This document shows, in pieces, positions 47,031 to 59,500 of a DNA stretch of 64,000 bases (positions within the stretch are counted from its first letter, which is position 1; each line of letters opens with the position of its first letter). Both the position numbers and the translations under genes were made by a program. Source of the stretch: Asterias amurensis (taxonomy: Eukaryota > Echinodermata > Asteroidea > Forcipulatida > Asteriidae); contig NC_092667.1 of assembly GCF_032118995.1 (NCBI RefSeq), positions 6,006,931 to 6,070,930 on the forward strand, read 5' to 3'. The notes beneath the pieces were generated by a model. It searched no databases. It saw only the letters and a list, made by a program, of their open reading frames with translations, and was not told the origin of the DNA.

Positions 47031-49319
47031 TTTCCCTGTGGTTTATTACTTGATCGTAAATATTTTATTCAAACCATTAAATATTACTAGTACAACTTTC
47101 TTTTTAACAACTGACCAAACATTTTGGTAAAAATCTCAGATGACTATTATTCTCTAGTACAGAAGGTAAACCAGGGTACAATTATAAGAATTTGAAAATG
47201 ACCAATCAAATTATCTGTTTCAAAGCTCTATATTGTCTTGTGACCAATAGAAAACCTCAATGCAAAGCTTGAGATTGGATGTACTTTCCTATAATGTATT
47301 ATGAATATTTTGGTTTATGATAAATCAAACATGAACTTTGTGTGTTATATAAATCCATATTTATTAATTTACCAAATTAATATATATTGTTCTTTTGTAA
47401 TGCAGAGCATATAAGATAAAGAAAGTTATTGTAAAGTAATAATTTTTAGATCTCTATGTGCCTATACCTAAAGTAAGTTTAAACCTTGTCGTTTTGCTGG
47501 ATTGATGTGGCAGGCTTTTGGATATTGATATAGTATTAAACGTACATCATGTGAAATGGAAACGGTATTTATCAAAACCACCCAAGCTAGGGATTATTTT
47601 TTGAAAATATTGACAAGATAACAGAAAAAAAACAAATGTTGCCGATTATGTTGGGATTGTTTTTCTCTCGGTTTTAAAGATTGTTTTGAAAACTGCATCT
47701 TTTGGAAAGGAGCTAGGATGTTATTCTGAAAAACTAGATTGGTTCAAAATTGACTAGTTGCTGTGTTGAATGTGCCTTTTTTAAAGTGATAAATCACATC
47801 ATGCTAATACAAGAGAGAAAATAAAAAAAAAATAACTTACCTGGTCTACTTTTTGGGACAACATAACTATCAAACAATTTAACAACAATAATTGGAATGT
47901 GAAGTTCTTGGCAGCAGTTCAATTCACATTTTTTTTTTTTTTGGGGGGGGGGGGTGAATACCTACTAGGCTTTATAGTTTGCACTTGGTTTTACCTGTCA
48001 GAATCGCTTTAATTAAACAGTCTTTCACCTTAGTGATTTGTAGAGGCATTCTTTTGCACTGATATGGTTAAATGCAATAACCAATTGTATCAGTTAAAAG
48101 AAGTAAAAGAAGGAGAGATAAAAAAAAGATATATTTTTCAAGTAAATCTTAATCAGTAAGTCTTAGTCAAATTAAGCAGCTTTGTTTATTGTTATAAATG
48201 CAGTTTATTTAATAATGTATTAGAGAGATTGTTAAGCGACGAATCAATGCAAGCAATGTATACTGTATTTAGGTGGTAACGCAGTAAGATCTGGTGTAGT
48301 TTTGAAAATGATAAATATAATGTAATGAAATAATGGGTTTAATGTTAAACCATAGATTTGCACTGCACTGTTAAATTTTGCACTGTAGTAAGTTCTCAAT
48401 AGACCTTATCTTAACTGGCAATGTGGGTTTTGGTTTTGACCAGTCAAGCAATAATGTCTGCGGGCCTTGTTTAATTGTGGAACTCACTTATTAACTTTGT
48501 CAAGAAGCTGTAACCAGTAATGTCTTAAAATGCTAATGAGATGAGAAAAAGTACTAATTGTCATTTATAAATGGCTTTACTCAACAAAACGCCAGAAATC
48601 TATACCATAATTAATGAAACCTCTGAAACTAACCTCATTGAATCAATGGGCCAACTTAGGCAAGAAACAGAAAATAAAATAAAATACTTAGTTTAGTAAA
48701 AATGAACACTTGACTGTGATTGGTTAAATTACAGAAAACTCCTTTCATAGTTCAGAATAATGTTGTACAGTGTATTATATCATATTTTATAAAAAGTTTA
48801 AACAAAATTATAAAGAAATGTAATTTCTTTTCCAGACAAACCCTATGGTAACTATATAGTAAATACATTTATCATGAGATTTGTACATTTTTGACTTCGC
48901 AACTTTATCTTCATTCTTAGGATTGTAGATGGTGGTCAGTTGTTTATTGCGTTCAGTATAAAGTCATAATTAATAAAAAAGTCATTGGATAAAGTAGAAA
49001 AGAATACTATTCGTGTTTCTTGTTGATTTTGTTGTTTTGTTTTAACTTTATTTATCTAAAGCCTTTGGCTTTGAGAAAGAATATATGTGACTGCGCTGAT
49101 TGGACTGGAAGATAAACAATATTATTAAATTTCTGTACATATAAAATAATACTGTTTACATGTTTCCTCAGGCTTGCAAGGCTGCAATGACTAACTTTAC
49201 TTATGAGGCTTCCTTTTTTTCATTACCAGAAGTAACATGATAACCACTTGAATCCCCCCCCGAAAGACAGGAGCCCCGCCTACCCCATTTCATATCCAAA
49301 TTGTAGTCAACAGAGGGCG

Positions 49320-49459
49320 CTATATAAAGATACCGTTAGTTTTTGCTGTTGTACGTCACAACTTAGTGAGCCAATCAGATTTGTTAATTTTTTGTACACG
49401 GCGTTTAATTTTTGCTGGTGTTTTGGTTTAGACCGTTTCCTTCTGCTGCCGTTTTTCGA
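49320..49459 (+). promoter_or_regulatory. DLGAP5 promoter and noncoding first exon (proposed)
   Basis: Contains a TATA-like ctatataaag (from 49319), a CRE-like TACGTCAC (49352-49359) and a CCAAT box in gagccaatcag (near 49371). Downstream is a pyrimidine-rich stretch ending at a strong donor, cgaGTAAGTAT (exon end 49459). The next acceptor, ctcag at 50538-50542, opens the exon holding the DLGAP5 ATG. CCAAT/NF-Y boxes are usual in G2/M genes, which suits DLGAP5. The transcription start is inferred. Confidence 0.45.
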
Positions 49460-50542
49460 GTAAGTATAAAGTGCATTTTGAGTCAGTACAAACTAACCAA
49501 ATTGCTGAATATTCTGGGATGTAAAAAAAAGGTGGAACTAAGGGAGGTAAGGCTAGATGAGATAAGAGATTGATTGAAGGGGGTGGACGAGGTTTTTTGT
49601 ATTCAGACGAATAACTCGTACGTTGGAGTTGGACAACTCGACCTCTGATGAACTTTGGTAGGCCTAAGTAAGTAGTAGTACTAGTAGTAGTACACTAGAC
49701 TGTTGAGACAACTCGACCTAAGATGTGACAGAAAGTAATCGGAAAAAACTTTCCGTAACTTATGAATATGACGCCACCAATTTTTCATTCGAAACGAAAT
49801 AATATTAATAATAATTTACCCCAGTCAATCCAAAATGTGAGCGAAAATAGCGTAGGCATAGCGGCTATCGCTGATGATAATTGAAGTTGTAGGCCCTATT
49901 TTATTATATTCATAAAAATTAAAATACAGTCCCCCAGGCCCATGCGTGATAATCATGATAATAATATATTTAAATACTATTATTATAGTAATATTATAGG
50001 GGCCTACTAATAGTGTTATTTAATACTAATAATAGTGAATTTATTCTGAATTAGAGTAAGACCCAGGGCCAGTAACTGGGGCGCTGTACTCCTTTTTTTT
50101 TCGAAAATGTTGACGTTCTATGTCAAAATTCGAAAAGAGGAGTACAGCGCCCCAGTAACTGGGTATAATTCTGAATCCGATATTTTGTTGATTGGCAGAC
50201 TTTTTTAAGTTCAGTCAAATATTAAATTAAATAAATGTACAATGCATTTACGCAACTCTTTGCAATGCTCTGTCTACTCTGAGAGTCTGACTCTACTCTT
50301 CTTAAAACTATTAAACTAGGAATCGTTCCGCTATCGACTACTATACTATGTATGTGAAGCTTGAGTTTTCCTGTGCTTAGCAATTTTGTTGTGCTTTATG
50401 CAAAATTGAGCCCAAGACTGAATATAGATTACTAACTAATATTAATAAACCAAAACCTGTGCCTACAAAACAATTTAAAAATATAACAAAAATTTCTGGG
50501 AAATGCTACTAAATATATAATTTCTGTCCATTTTTAACTCAG
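49460..50542 (+). other. Proposed 5' UTR intron of DLGAP5
   Basis: AT-rich intron if the first exon is right. It holds the 93-bp foldback at 50070-50162 and a family-G remnant near 50380-50410 (gtgctttatgcaaaattgagcc). Confidence 0.4.
50070..50162. repeat. 93-bp foldback element
   Basis: The left arm CAGTAACTGGGGCGCTGTAC plus TCCT pairs with the right AGGA plus GTACAGCGCCCCAGTAACTG. A second, looser pairing (tttcgaaaatgttgac against tgtcaaaattcgaaaa) extends the stem around a tiny loop at about 50117. Nearly the whole element folds on itself. Confidence 0.8.
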
Positions 50543-50556
50543 ATCCCAATCTGATC

Positions 50557-53500
50557 ATGGATTTTACCAGTAATTATAAGAAAAAAGGCATGGCCCTTGA
50601 CCAAGAAGGTAAGAGAACAATGAGAGTAAAGCGGAGGTCCGTCGACCAGCGCTCGCAGAGAGACACCACCTTCATGCGCCACCGAGACGTTCAGAAACTA
50701 GCTCCTCTGAAAGAGAATCTTGATGCTAATGTGCAAAGGTCAACTCTACCCCCGACAGGTAAGAAAAGACAAGTCAAGACTGCCCTGGGGTCGATTTCAC
50801 AAAGAGTTGGGACTAGTCCTAACTTTGGAATAGTCCTAGGAGATATACAAATTGCATGGATAGTCCTAAGTTAGGACGAGTAACTGGTCCTAACTCAAGA
50901 TAAGACTAGTCCTAACTCTTTGTGTAATCCACCCCAGCTGCCCTATCAAGTGAGAAGAATTCCAAGACACAATATATGAAAGTAGTGCTGAATGTTAATA
51001 TTTTGTTTCTGGTAGGAAATTTAAACCTTATTGTTCTTGTGTTGTAGCTAGACCAATTCTAGTGGTGGGCTGTTAATCCACCAAGGGTGAGGGCGCTGGG
51101 TAGTACAGTGTATTTTGCTCGGACTACTGGTTAAAATTTGTTAGTTCTGGGCAGGCAGGCATGTGGGCAGGCCTGCCAGGTACCACCCACTGTAGCTACA
51201 ACTACTGGTTTGTGTCTTTTTTATACATACATGTAGTAGATTATCTTGCCATCAAGGGAATTCAGCAAGCTCTCACATAGGGATATAGAGGCCAAGCTGG
51301 CAACATCCAATCTTTCCCAATATGAACATGAACTGCACAATCAAGATATTGTGATTCTGTAACTAGACAACCATACTTATTCAGTTGTTCTAGTCATTGT
51401 TAAATCAGTGGCTAGCTTATGGCATTCAAACCTACGACACCTTGTCCTTGCATGCCTTTGAGCATTTTGATTGATTGATTCAAATCTATCTTGGCAGCAT
51501 CAGCACAGAAACCTGTAGACGCAAACCTAACCAGGAAGGAAATGCTACAGAAATGGAAAAAAGAACGGGATCTAAAGAAAATGATGGAGAAGGAGAAAAA
51601 TAAGAAACCGATGTTCAAGGTTTGCAAAGTTGTAGCTGAGAAAAAGCCTACCAATCTATCGACAAGCAGGACACAGAAAAATCCTGCCCCCAAGAGAACC
51701 GAGGTAAGTGTTTCCTTTTCTTACGGTCTTGTCATATCAAAGATGAACTTCTAGGCTCCACATAGAACTGGGCCCAATTTCTTGCTTAAGCAGCACTATT
51801 TTGCTAAGCAGAAAGTTGTTCAAACATTGCTAAGCAAAACTAAGCAGGATACTAGTAAGATTAGTAAGACAATGAATAATGTAACAATGCAAATCCATAG
51901 TGAATGCGCAAGCTCGCTGCCTTATTTTCTTGCAAACCTTAGCATGACAAACTGCTTACTGTTTCTGCATTGCTATGAAATTGGCCCTTGTCCGGAAACC
52001 TTTCTGTGCTGGCAACTTTATGTGTTTCAAAACAGTCAGTCCTAAACAAAATTGTCTGTGTACTCTTCTGTGGATGGCAATAGACCTTAGTTGATTTTAT
52101 TTATGTATATGTTTGTATCCAAAAGGTCCACCCTAAACCAGAAAGGCGAGTTACCCGTGCCTCAACGAGAAGCTCAGCCAGCAAGGTATATCAGTTTGTA
52201 TTTGAGTTCTACTAAAGGGCAATAAGATCATGACGACTTCGGCTACAGCTACGGCTAGATCGCGCGCGTCTGCCTATTCTTCAACACTGGTAGACGCGCT
52301 GATCTAGACGTAGCTGTAAGTCGTCGTTTCGGACACGGCCTGAGTTTAACCACAAACATCAAATAGGAAGTCATTGTGCCAGCTTGTTAAATGAACCACT
52401 TGGGCCAAATTTCATGACAGTGTTGCTGCGGACTTCTTTGGTACGCAGAGCCATGAAGTTGCACCCCGATGGCACATGGTGATGTGTTTTGAGAGTTCCT
52501 TGCCTCTACCTTGGCTTGGCCAGTGTTGCACAGTGTTCTCCCTTAACATTGGTGGGTTAGCCAAATGCTAGTTTAAAGCACCTGAAAACCAGTGTTTGTT
52601 CTCCCTTAAATACTAGTTTATTAAGCATCTGAGAACCACTTTAAATTCTCTCCAAGTGGTCTGGCTGGATATTCATTCATGAATTTCACAGAGAGGAAAT
52701 GCAAAGTACAAAAAAATAAAAACGATAAATAAAACATTCACATAGGAGAGTATACCAGAGAGATAGTTCAGTGTCAAAAAGCAGCCATGTTGTTTTGTTT
52801 TTATTACGGACTAGTGAAAAAGCTTATTGGACTAGAGAAATTATAAGCTAACTTGTCCTCTTGACTAGCCAATGACAAAGCAACTGGTGTAAATTACAAA
52901 AAATACAGATCGTAAGTTCTGTTCCTCACTGAAGCTCAATCCAGACTACAAAGCTTGCCGAACATGTTCGCAATTTTAACATTAATATTTGCTCCAACTG
53001 TATTAAATGATTCCCCTCTCTTATGTTACAGCCGGTAGCTGCACATGCTAAACCTAAAGTTGCTGCTGTTCCTGTTTCTACAAGAACCACCAGGCAATCA
53101 ACAAGACTGGCTGCATCAAAACGTAAGCAAACTTCTAATCTCTTTGGTTCTGTTGAAATAGATCGATCAATTAGGCTTCGCCCACAACGCACATGTGAAC
53201 AAGAACAAGTGGGCCTCTCCAATGCATTTCTGCACAACTCTACCGGCGCGCCAAGCATACGCGCACGTATGTCGGCTTTATTGTTGGACCTTTGTTGCGT
53301 TGTGATTGGTCAATATGCAATGGGGCGGAACTTAATGGATCTGTCTATTTATACAACTCCCAAGCAGGAGATTCTCTGTCCTTATTTTGTTTTCATTTTA
53401 TTTTTGTCAAGACATGACATTTCTGGGTCCCGAATTTAATTGAAACACAGGTCTAAAAATAATTGCCCAGGAGTGTTTAAAAAACATCAAAATTCATCCT

Positions 53501-56500
53501 TGTTGTTGCTGAAGATGAGCAGAGCACACTTGTTGAGCCACTTCTTTATTCCAACCTTGGGTCTTTTTCAAATCCAAATTTCTTCCTGACTGCAACATTC
53601 ACACATTTATGTTTTACACTGTTCTTCCCAATTCAGCTACAGTAAACGGTGGTGCAAAAAGTAAGGTGTCCAGCAAGCCAAGCACAGAGGAGTTTGCATT
53701 ACCATCACTCAAGAATATAACCAGCGATAGGGGTCAAGCGTTCCAGGCTGCTGATCTCGGAGAGTCTTTCGCTCCGGTTAATTTTAATTTCAATCTGCAG
53801 TTTGAGCCCATGAGCCCGGCCAGCACACAGAGTTTTCTTTTCCCGGGAACAGCCACGAGAAAAGGAAGGTAAGACAGTTTGAAAAAGAAATATAATGTGA
53901 TTTGATGATAATTATAATTATCAATGTAATGTTCTTGATGATCACCTTAACTGTTATTAAGTCTGCTTTGGTGCAACAAATCCATCTAAAACTTAGCTAA
54001 GTATTGTTTGAAGCTGTGCATGGTGTGGAGAAATTATGCTTTGGTGCAACCAATCCATCTAATACTTAGCTAAGTATTGTTTAAAGCTGTGCATGGTGTG
54101 GAGAAATTATGCTTTGGTGCAACCAATCCATCTAATACTTAGCTAAGTATTGTTTAAAGCTTTGCATGGTGTGGAGAAATAAGAAGAAACTATAAATAAA
54201 TAGTGAACTTGTCTGTACAACCATGTGTAAATCTCTTAAGGTGAGTGTTGGCTCTAGCTGTTTGGATGCTGAAAGGGGACCAGCAGTTTTCCTATTGTAA
54301 GGGGTACTTCTATAAGGCACCACAGCAATTTCTCTGGGTGCCATAGGTTGTTTAAGGGCTTGCTGACAACTCGGCTTAAAAACAATCTTTGTGCTTTGTG
54401 AATTGGAGCCCTGGACGTAATCAAGGCTGTTTTTTCCTTAGTCTGTAGTTAAATGGAGGTCATTGTCTCCGTTGCCTCGCTCTGTGCCTCGGTTCCCCTT
54501 CAAAAGTTTCAAATAGACTTTCAGATGCCTTGGCAAAATAAAAATGGCCTTGCCCTCTTAAAGATGAAGATCCAATAACTAACTCTGACCGAAACATTTA
54601 AAATCAACAGGTGTTCAACGCCCCTCTCAAGTATGCGAAGAAAGAGAGATCCCTCCCCGCAACCTCTAGAGATCTCTGCCATCTCTGCTCCTGTCGTCCA
54701 TTCTCCAAAGAAAGTTCCCGCGCCGCAACCTATGGAGATCTCTGCCATCTCTGCGCCTGTCGCCCATTCTCCAAAGAGAGTTCCCGCCCCGCAACCTCTG
54801 GAGATATCTGCCATCTCTGCGCCTGTCGCCCATTCTCCAAAGAGAGTTCCCGCTCCGCAACCTCTTGAGGTCTCTGCCATCTCTGCTCCTGTTGTCCATT
54901 CTCCAAAGAGAGTCGTCCACTCTCCAGCCAAGAAACATGGTATGTTGTCATGTGACAGTCTTGCCTTTGTTCTCAAGTTGTAATTCAATTCAGTCTAATG
55001 TTGAGCTGATGTAATTTAGATTGTTACATATGAGACAGTACAGTGTTTCAGTATGGAATTGTCGTTCTAGTTAAGACTTCAGTTATGTGACATTTCTCCG
55101 TTTCTAAATGGAATGCCGGTGGGGGTGTAGGGTTCTTTTTGCCTAAACCAGGAATGTAATTTCTCCGTAAAAAAAAGAAAAATTTAAGATGGTGCCCCAG
55201 ATTGCAGAGTAGTAGGGCTTTAAAAACCAAAGATAAATGTTAATACTTGGCTTCATGCTGGCAAGTTTTGTAACTCTGAGCTCAGAGTTCAGGTTTTTTC
55301 TCAACCCTAACCCTGAGACTTGCACAGTGCGTACAATGTTTGTTCAAGCAGGTTAGACTTCTTTTACTTAGGAGAGTTCTGTTCCACCATTTTTATTTAC
55401 TGTACCATACATTTAATCAGGAGGTGTTTCTCTTTCAGACGTATCATCCTTCCGTAGTTTAGTGGTGACAGAGACAGCAAGGTTGAACGACTTAAGCAGT
55501 AAATGGGAGACAGTTCAAAAAGTAGAGACACTCACCGAGGAAGGTAAGTTGTTGAAGCAAGCACAAAAATCAGCTAAGCACAACAAAATTATGCTTACAA
55601 GAATAAGGTTACCAGCTAAACTACCGTGTCACGTCTATGATCATACCTTTAACTACCGATACTTATTTATTCTTCCTTGAGCCTAATCGTAGTATTCCTT
55701 TGTTCTTAGTACTTGGTGAGATCCGCAGCACTATCGGCAAGGCCCAGCTTCTAATAGACCAGAGGTTTAAGCAGTTCTCTGGACTAGTGGATAACTGTGA
55801 GTTTGGCAGTGGTGAGAAAGAGACCAATCCATCGGATCTAACAGGATTCTGGGACATGATCTTCTTTCAGGTAGCTAAAATCAGACATAATGTTATATGG
55901 AAAGGTTTGCGCTAACACCATGTAATGCTCAGATCGTCTTCTGGAGAAAGCTGTCTCCAGAAGGCGATCAGAGCATACAGATCGAAATGTCAAGTTGAAA
56001 CCAACGGTTCTTTTAAGAACCACCCCAACTCATTAAAAATAGTCATTACATGGTGTTACCGCAAACCTTTCTTATCGTATTTCCACCATGCAAAGTTTCA
56101 AATCCTACTTAGGCATAATGTTCTTCCAAACTAAGACTGTTTTCTGATTATTATTTTTTTGCCCTTGGAAAAAAACAGATTAGATCCCCGGTGCTGGAAC
56201 TCTAAAAACACAACATCAACTCACTCCAGACTTTCAAGTCTAAATTGAAAACTCATCTATTCTCTTCTCGCCCTTTACCTGTATATTTAGCAGCGCCCTG
56301 TACTATTGGGAAACGCACTCTATAAAGCCTGGATCATACTGAATACTGCGGATGCAAATGCGAAGCGAATAATCACATCACAAGTCTGTTTTCGCTGCAC
56401 AGCTCAACTGTTGCAAACTATTGGCTGAGAATTTGTGACGTAAAGATTTGCTTTACATTTGCAGGAAGAATGGACCGGGCTGTAGTCTTACTAATTGTTT

Positions 56501-59500
56501 TGAGCAGAAAGCTTGACTGAATATTTAACTTGATTTTGTTTATTACTAGGTTGAAGATGTTCATGGGTTGTTTGCCCATCTGGATAAACTACAAGATAAT
56601 AACTGGCAGAAGGAGAAACCGGTTCTAACAAGTGTTAAACCTAAGAAGGTTATTAAGGTATGTCCAACACAATTTACATAAAAAATAGACTGCGCCCTTG
56701 TATTTATTTGCAAGGATAAAGACTGGTCCTGCTGTCAGATCCGGTGATTCTATTGGGTACAATGATACGTGCAGTGACAAGAGCTTTCCATAGTTGCCCA
56801 AACAGCACCTTAGGAGACAGTAGACTTACTGGGTAAATCTGTTGTTCTTAGAATTGTGGGCATGTTTGCTGCCACCTAGCGGGTCTTTCAGAATAGCTGT
56901 TTTTAGGTAGCTTGACTTCACACTTTGAGGCTCGTGAATAACGCCAGAGACTTGCCTCCAAACCGGCTAGTACTTTCACGTTTGACATTCATTTCACATA
57001 GAGATATGCAGTCAAATTCTATTGCGGACATGGCAGCCATGTACTTAAAGTCTCCCATTCTTTACATATCAAAACACAACAATCAATGCATTTTCTTTGG
57101 TCTTTGTAGTCAGCCTGTGTCAAATTTCCAAACGTTGACCCAATTTCATTGAGCTACTTAAGCACAAAAAGTAGCTGAACTTATGCTTACCAGAATAAGA
57201 TAACCAGCCAAACTACCATGTCACGTGTGCAATTTGGGACTGGTATCCTGCTTATTTCTGCTCAGCAGACATTTTCTGTTTAAGCAGCTCTATGGAATCG
57301 GCCAAGTAGGAGTGTTTGCTTCGTTTCATGGAGTCCTAAAGTATGATGAGTGTTCAGGCTGAAAACAGTTACTTGAGTTTGTCCTGTGTTATTCCTTTAT
57401 TGGTAGAAGTCAAAACCAGTCCCAACTGTGACGAAACCCAACAAGGACCGCGACGCAGCACGCCAGCGTCTCCAAGCCATCAAGGCTGCCATGAAGGTGA
57501 AGGTTACAAGGGCACGTGCCTCTGAACAGGTCGTCTTTGAGGGCGGCTTTTTTAAAGTTGAGAGTCCAGTACGAAGCCCTGCCCCACACTGTGAAGGTTA
57601 GTTAGTTGGAACCATTTGGATTTATTTACTGTTTAAATCACAGAAAGAGAAATGATACACTTGTTGGTTGACTTGTTAGTTTGTTTGTTTGTTTACATCT
57701 ACATTTATGTAGAATTAAAACAATTGATAAAGATAGGGTGGCGTGGCTGAGTGGTTAAGAGCATCGAATTCAAGTTCTGGTGACTTAGTTATCAGAGTGT
57801 GGGTTTGAATCCTGGTCTTATTAACACTTGTGTCCTTGAGCAAGATGCCTTTAATTGCTTCTCTCCACCCAGTGGTGTAAATGGGTACCTCCAAAGGTAA
57901 AGGTTGATATTGTGTATGGACAAGTCTTTGGAGCGCTCAGATTGCCCAGGTTCTATACTCCCCAGGGAGCTGAGAGAGATTAAAGGGATGTTATTGGCCC
58001 AATGACCAGGGCTGAAATGGACTATATTAGAACTTGTTGTTATTATTATTCTTAAAAGTAGACTTTGCCTTTGACAGCTGGTTCACCATTTAAACCTTCC
58101 CGGATCGGTGCTGGACCCGGTAGCAATACCAACACTCCAAGGATCCAGAGCTATACCCCCAAGAATGCAAGACACTCCATCCAGAGCAAGCTATGCACCC
58201 CTCTCAGCAAGTTAGTCCTCGGTGAGGTTGTAGACAAGTCATTGTTAAACTCTTCCAGAGACAGGACTCCCAGACCTAGTGGTGTCATCAACCGGGTAGA
58301 GCAAGAGGTAAAAGTTGTTGAATCTGTGTACATTTGGGCTGTAGTAACACCATGTGTGTATCTACTTGCCAGGTAGAGTTTGTTCTAAGAGAACTGTCTT
58401 GCTTTATTCTGCTACCGCGGAGTAGATGTTCTGGAGACTTCTCAGTTCTGACAGGAACTTTCCTGCTTGTTGAGTCTGGTACAGGAACCATTCACCGCAG
58501 AAATTAACACCTATTCAATTCAAGTCATGTCATCTTAAATGGTCCTACCAAGGAACAAAATTTCTTTGCATACATGCAATACACAAATTAATTACACACA
58601 ATCATATTACTACTGAAAAATAATTAGATAAATTAATATATGAACCACATAATAAACCACAATGGAACCATATGATACCATTCAAAGTTTGGCTCCTTTT
58701 AGTTAAAACCTTTCATGAATTGGGTCAATCCTACATATAAGACTCGGGACTGGAATTTCATCTTCAAAAGGGCAAGGCTTTTTCATTTTGTAAAGGGCAC
58801 TTCCTTTGGAAAACCTTAAATCGTTTGCAGTACCTGCTGCTGAATCATGGGAATCGCACTGCATCTAGCTACGGAGCAATCTACAGTGGTCAAGTTGGTA
58901 AAACCCTATTCTAGAATTGCAAAGGTTGTAGGTTTGAATCCCACCCAAGTAATATGCCTGTGATTTTGTTCACATAACTCAGGGAAAGTACTGAGTATAC
59001 AGTGTAATGGGTACAAAAACAAAAACTGAATATAATATTTCACATTGTTTCATTAACAGGATCCATTTGCAAGGTATCTGAAGCCGTCAGCCATCTCCAT
59101 GACGGATTCAAACAGTGGTGTTTTACTGGCAGGATTGGACAGTCCTCAAGTCTGTAGGACCTCCTTGCAGGTAAGACACATGTTATTTCTTGATGGTCCG
59201 TCAAAGTGTATTTGATACAAATTATGAAAATGAAATGGGGATTTTGGAATGCTACTTTGCAGCCGACAAACCGAGGCTCAATTTCAAGTTGCACTAATGA
59301 ACTTATAGCAGGCATGAGATTCTTCCTACTTCAGTCTGTTTTCCGATTTGTTTTGCCCTTTGAAAATCTGACAAATACAGCCTACGCCATGTGCACATGT
59401 TGGACAGCCCTTGTACTTTATAAGATATTCCTTCATTTTATCCAAGGCAAAATGTAATGGTAGCATTATAGTGAGCAGACGGTATTTGTGTTATTAGTGC

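Larger units (their letters stand above)
44735..49319. other. Intergenic, AT-rich, no gene seen
   Basis: 4.6 kb, strongly AT-rich, with only short frames lacking domains or splice sites. It contains the element at 45691-45872, the hairpin at 46980-47030, a G run at 47943-47954 and a fragment at 45207-45235 (aagggtctgggtactg) shared with 61588-61605. A GC-richer patch at 46195-46310 has no recognised content. Confidence 0.45.

Noticed and set aside
54521-54988. Minus-strand 155-codon and alternate-frame repeat proteins in DLGAP5
   Set aside because: Shadows of the 66-bp coding repeat; only the + frame joins in phase to its neighbours and gives DLGAP5 text.
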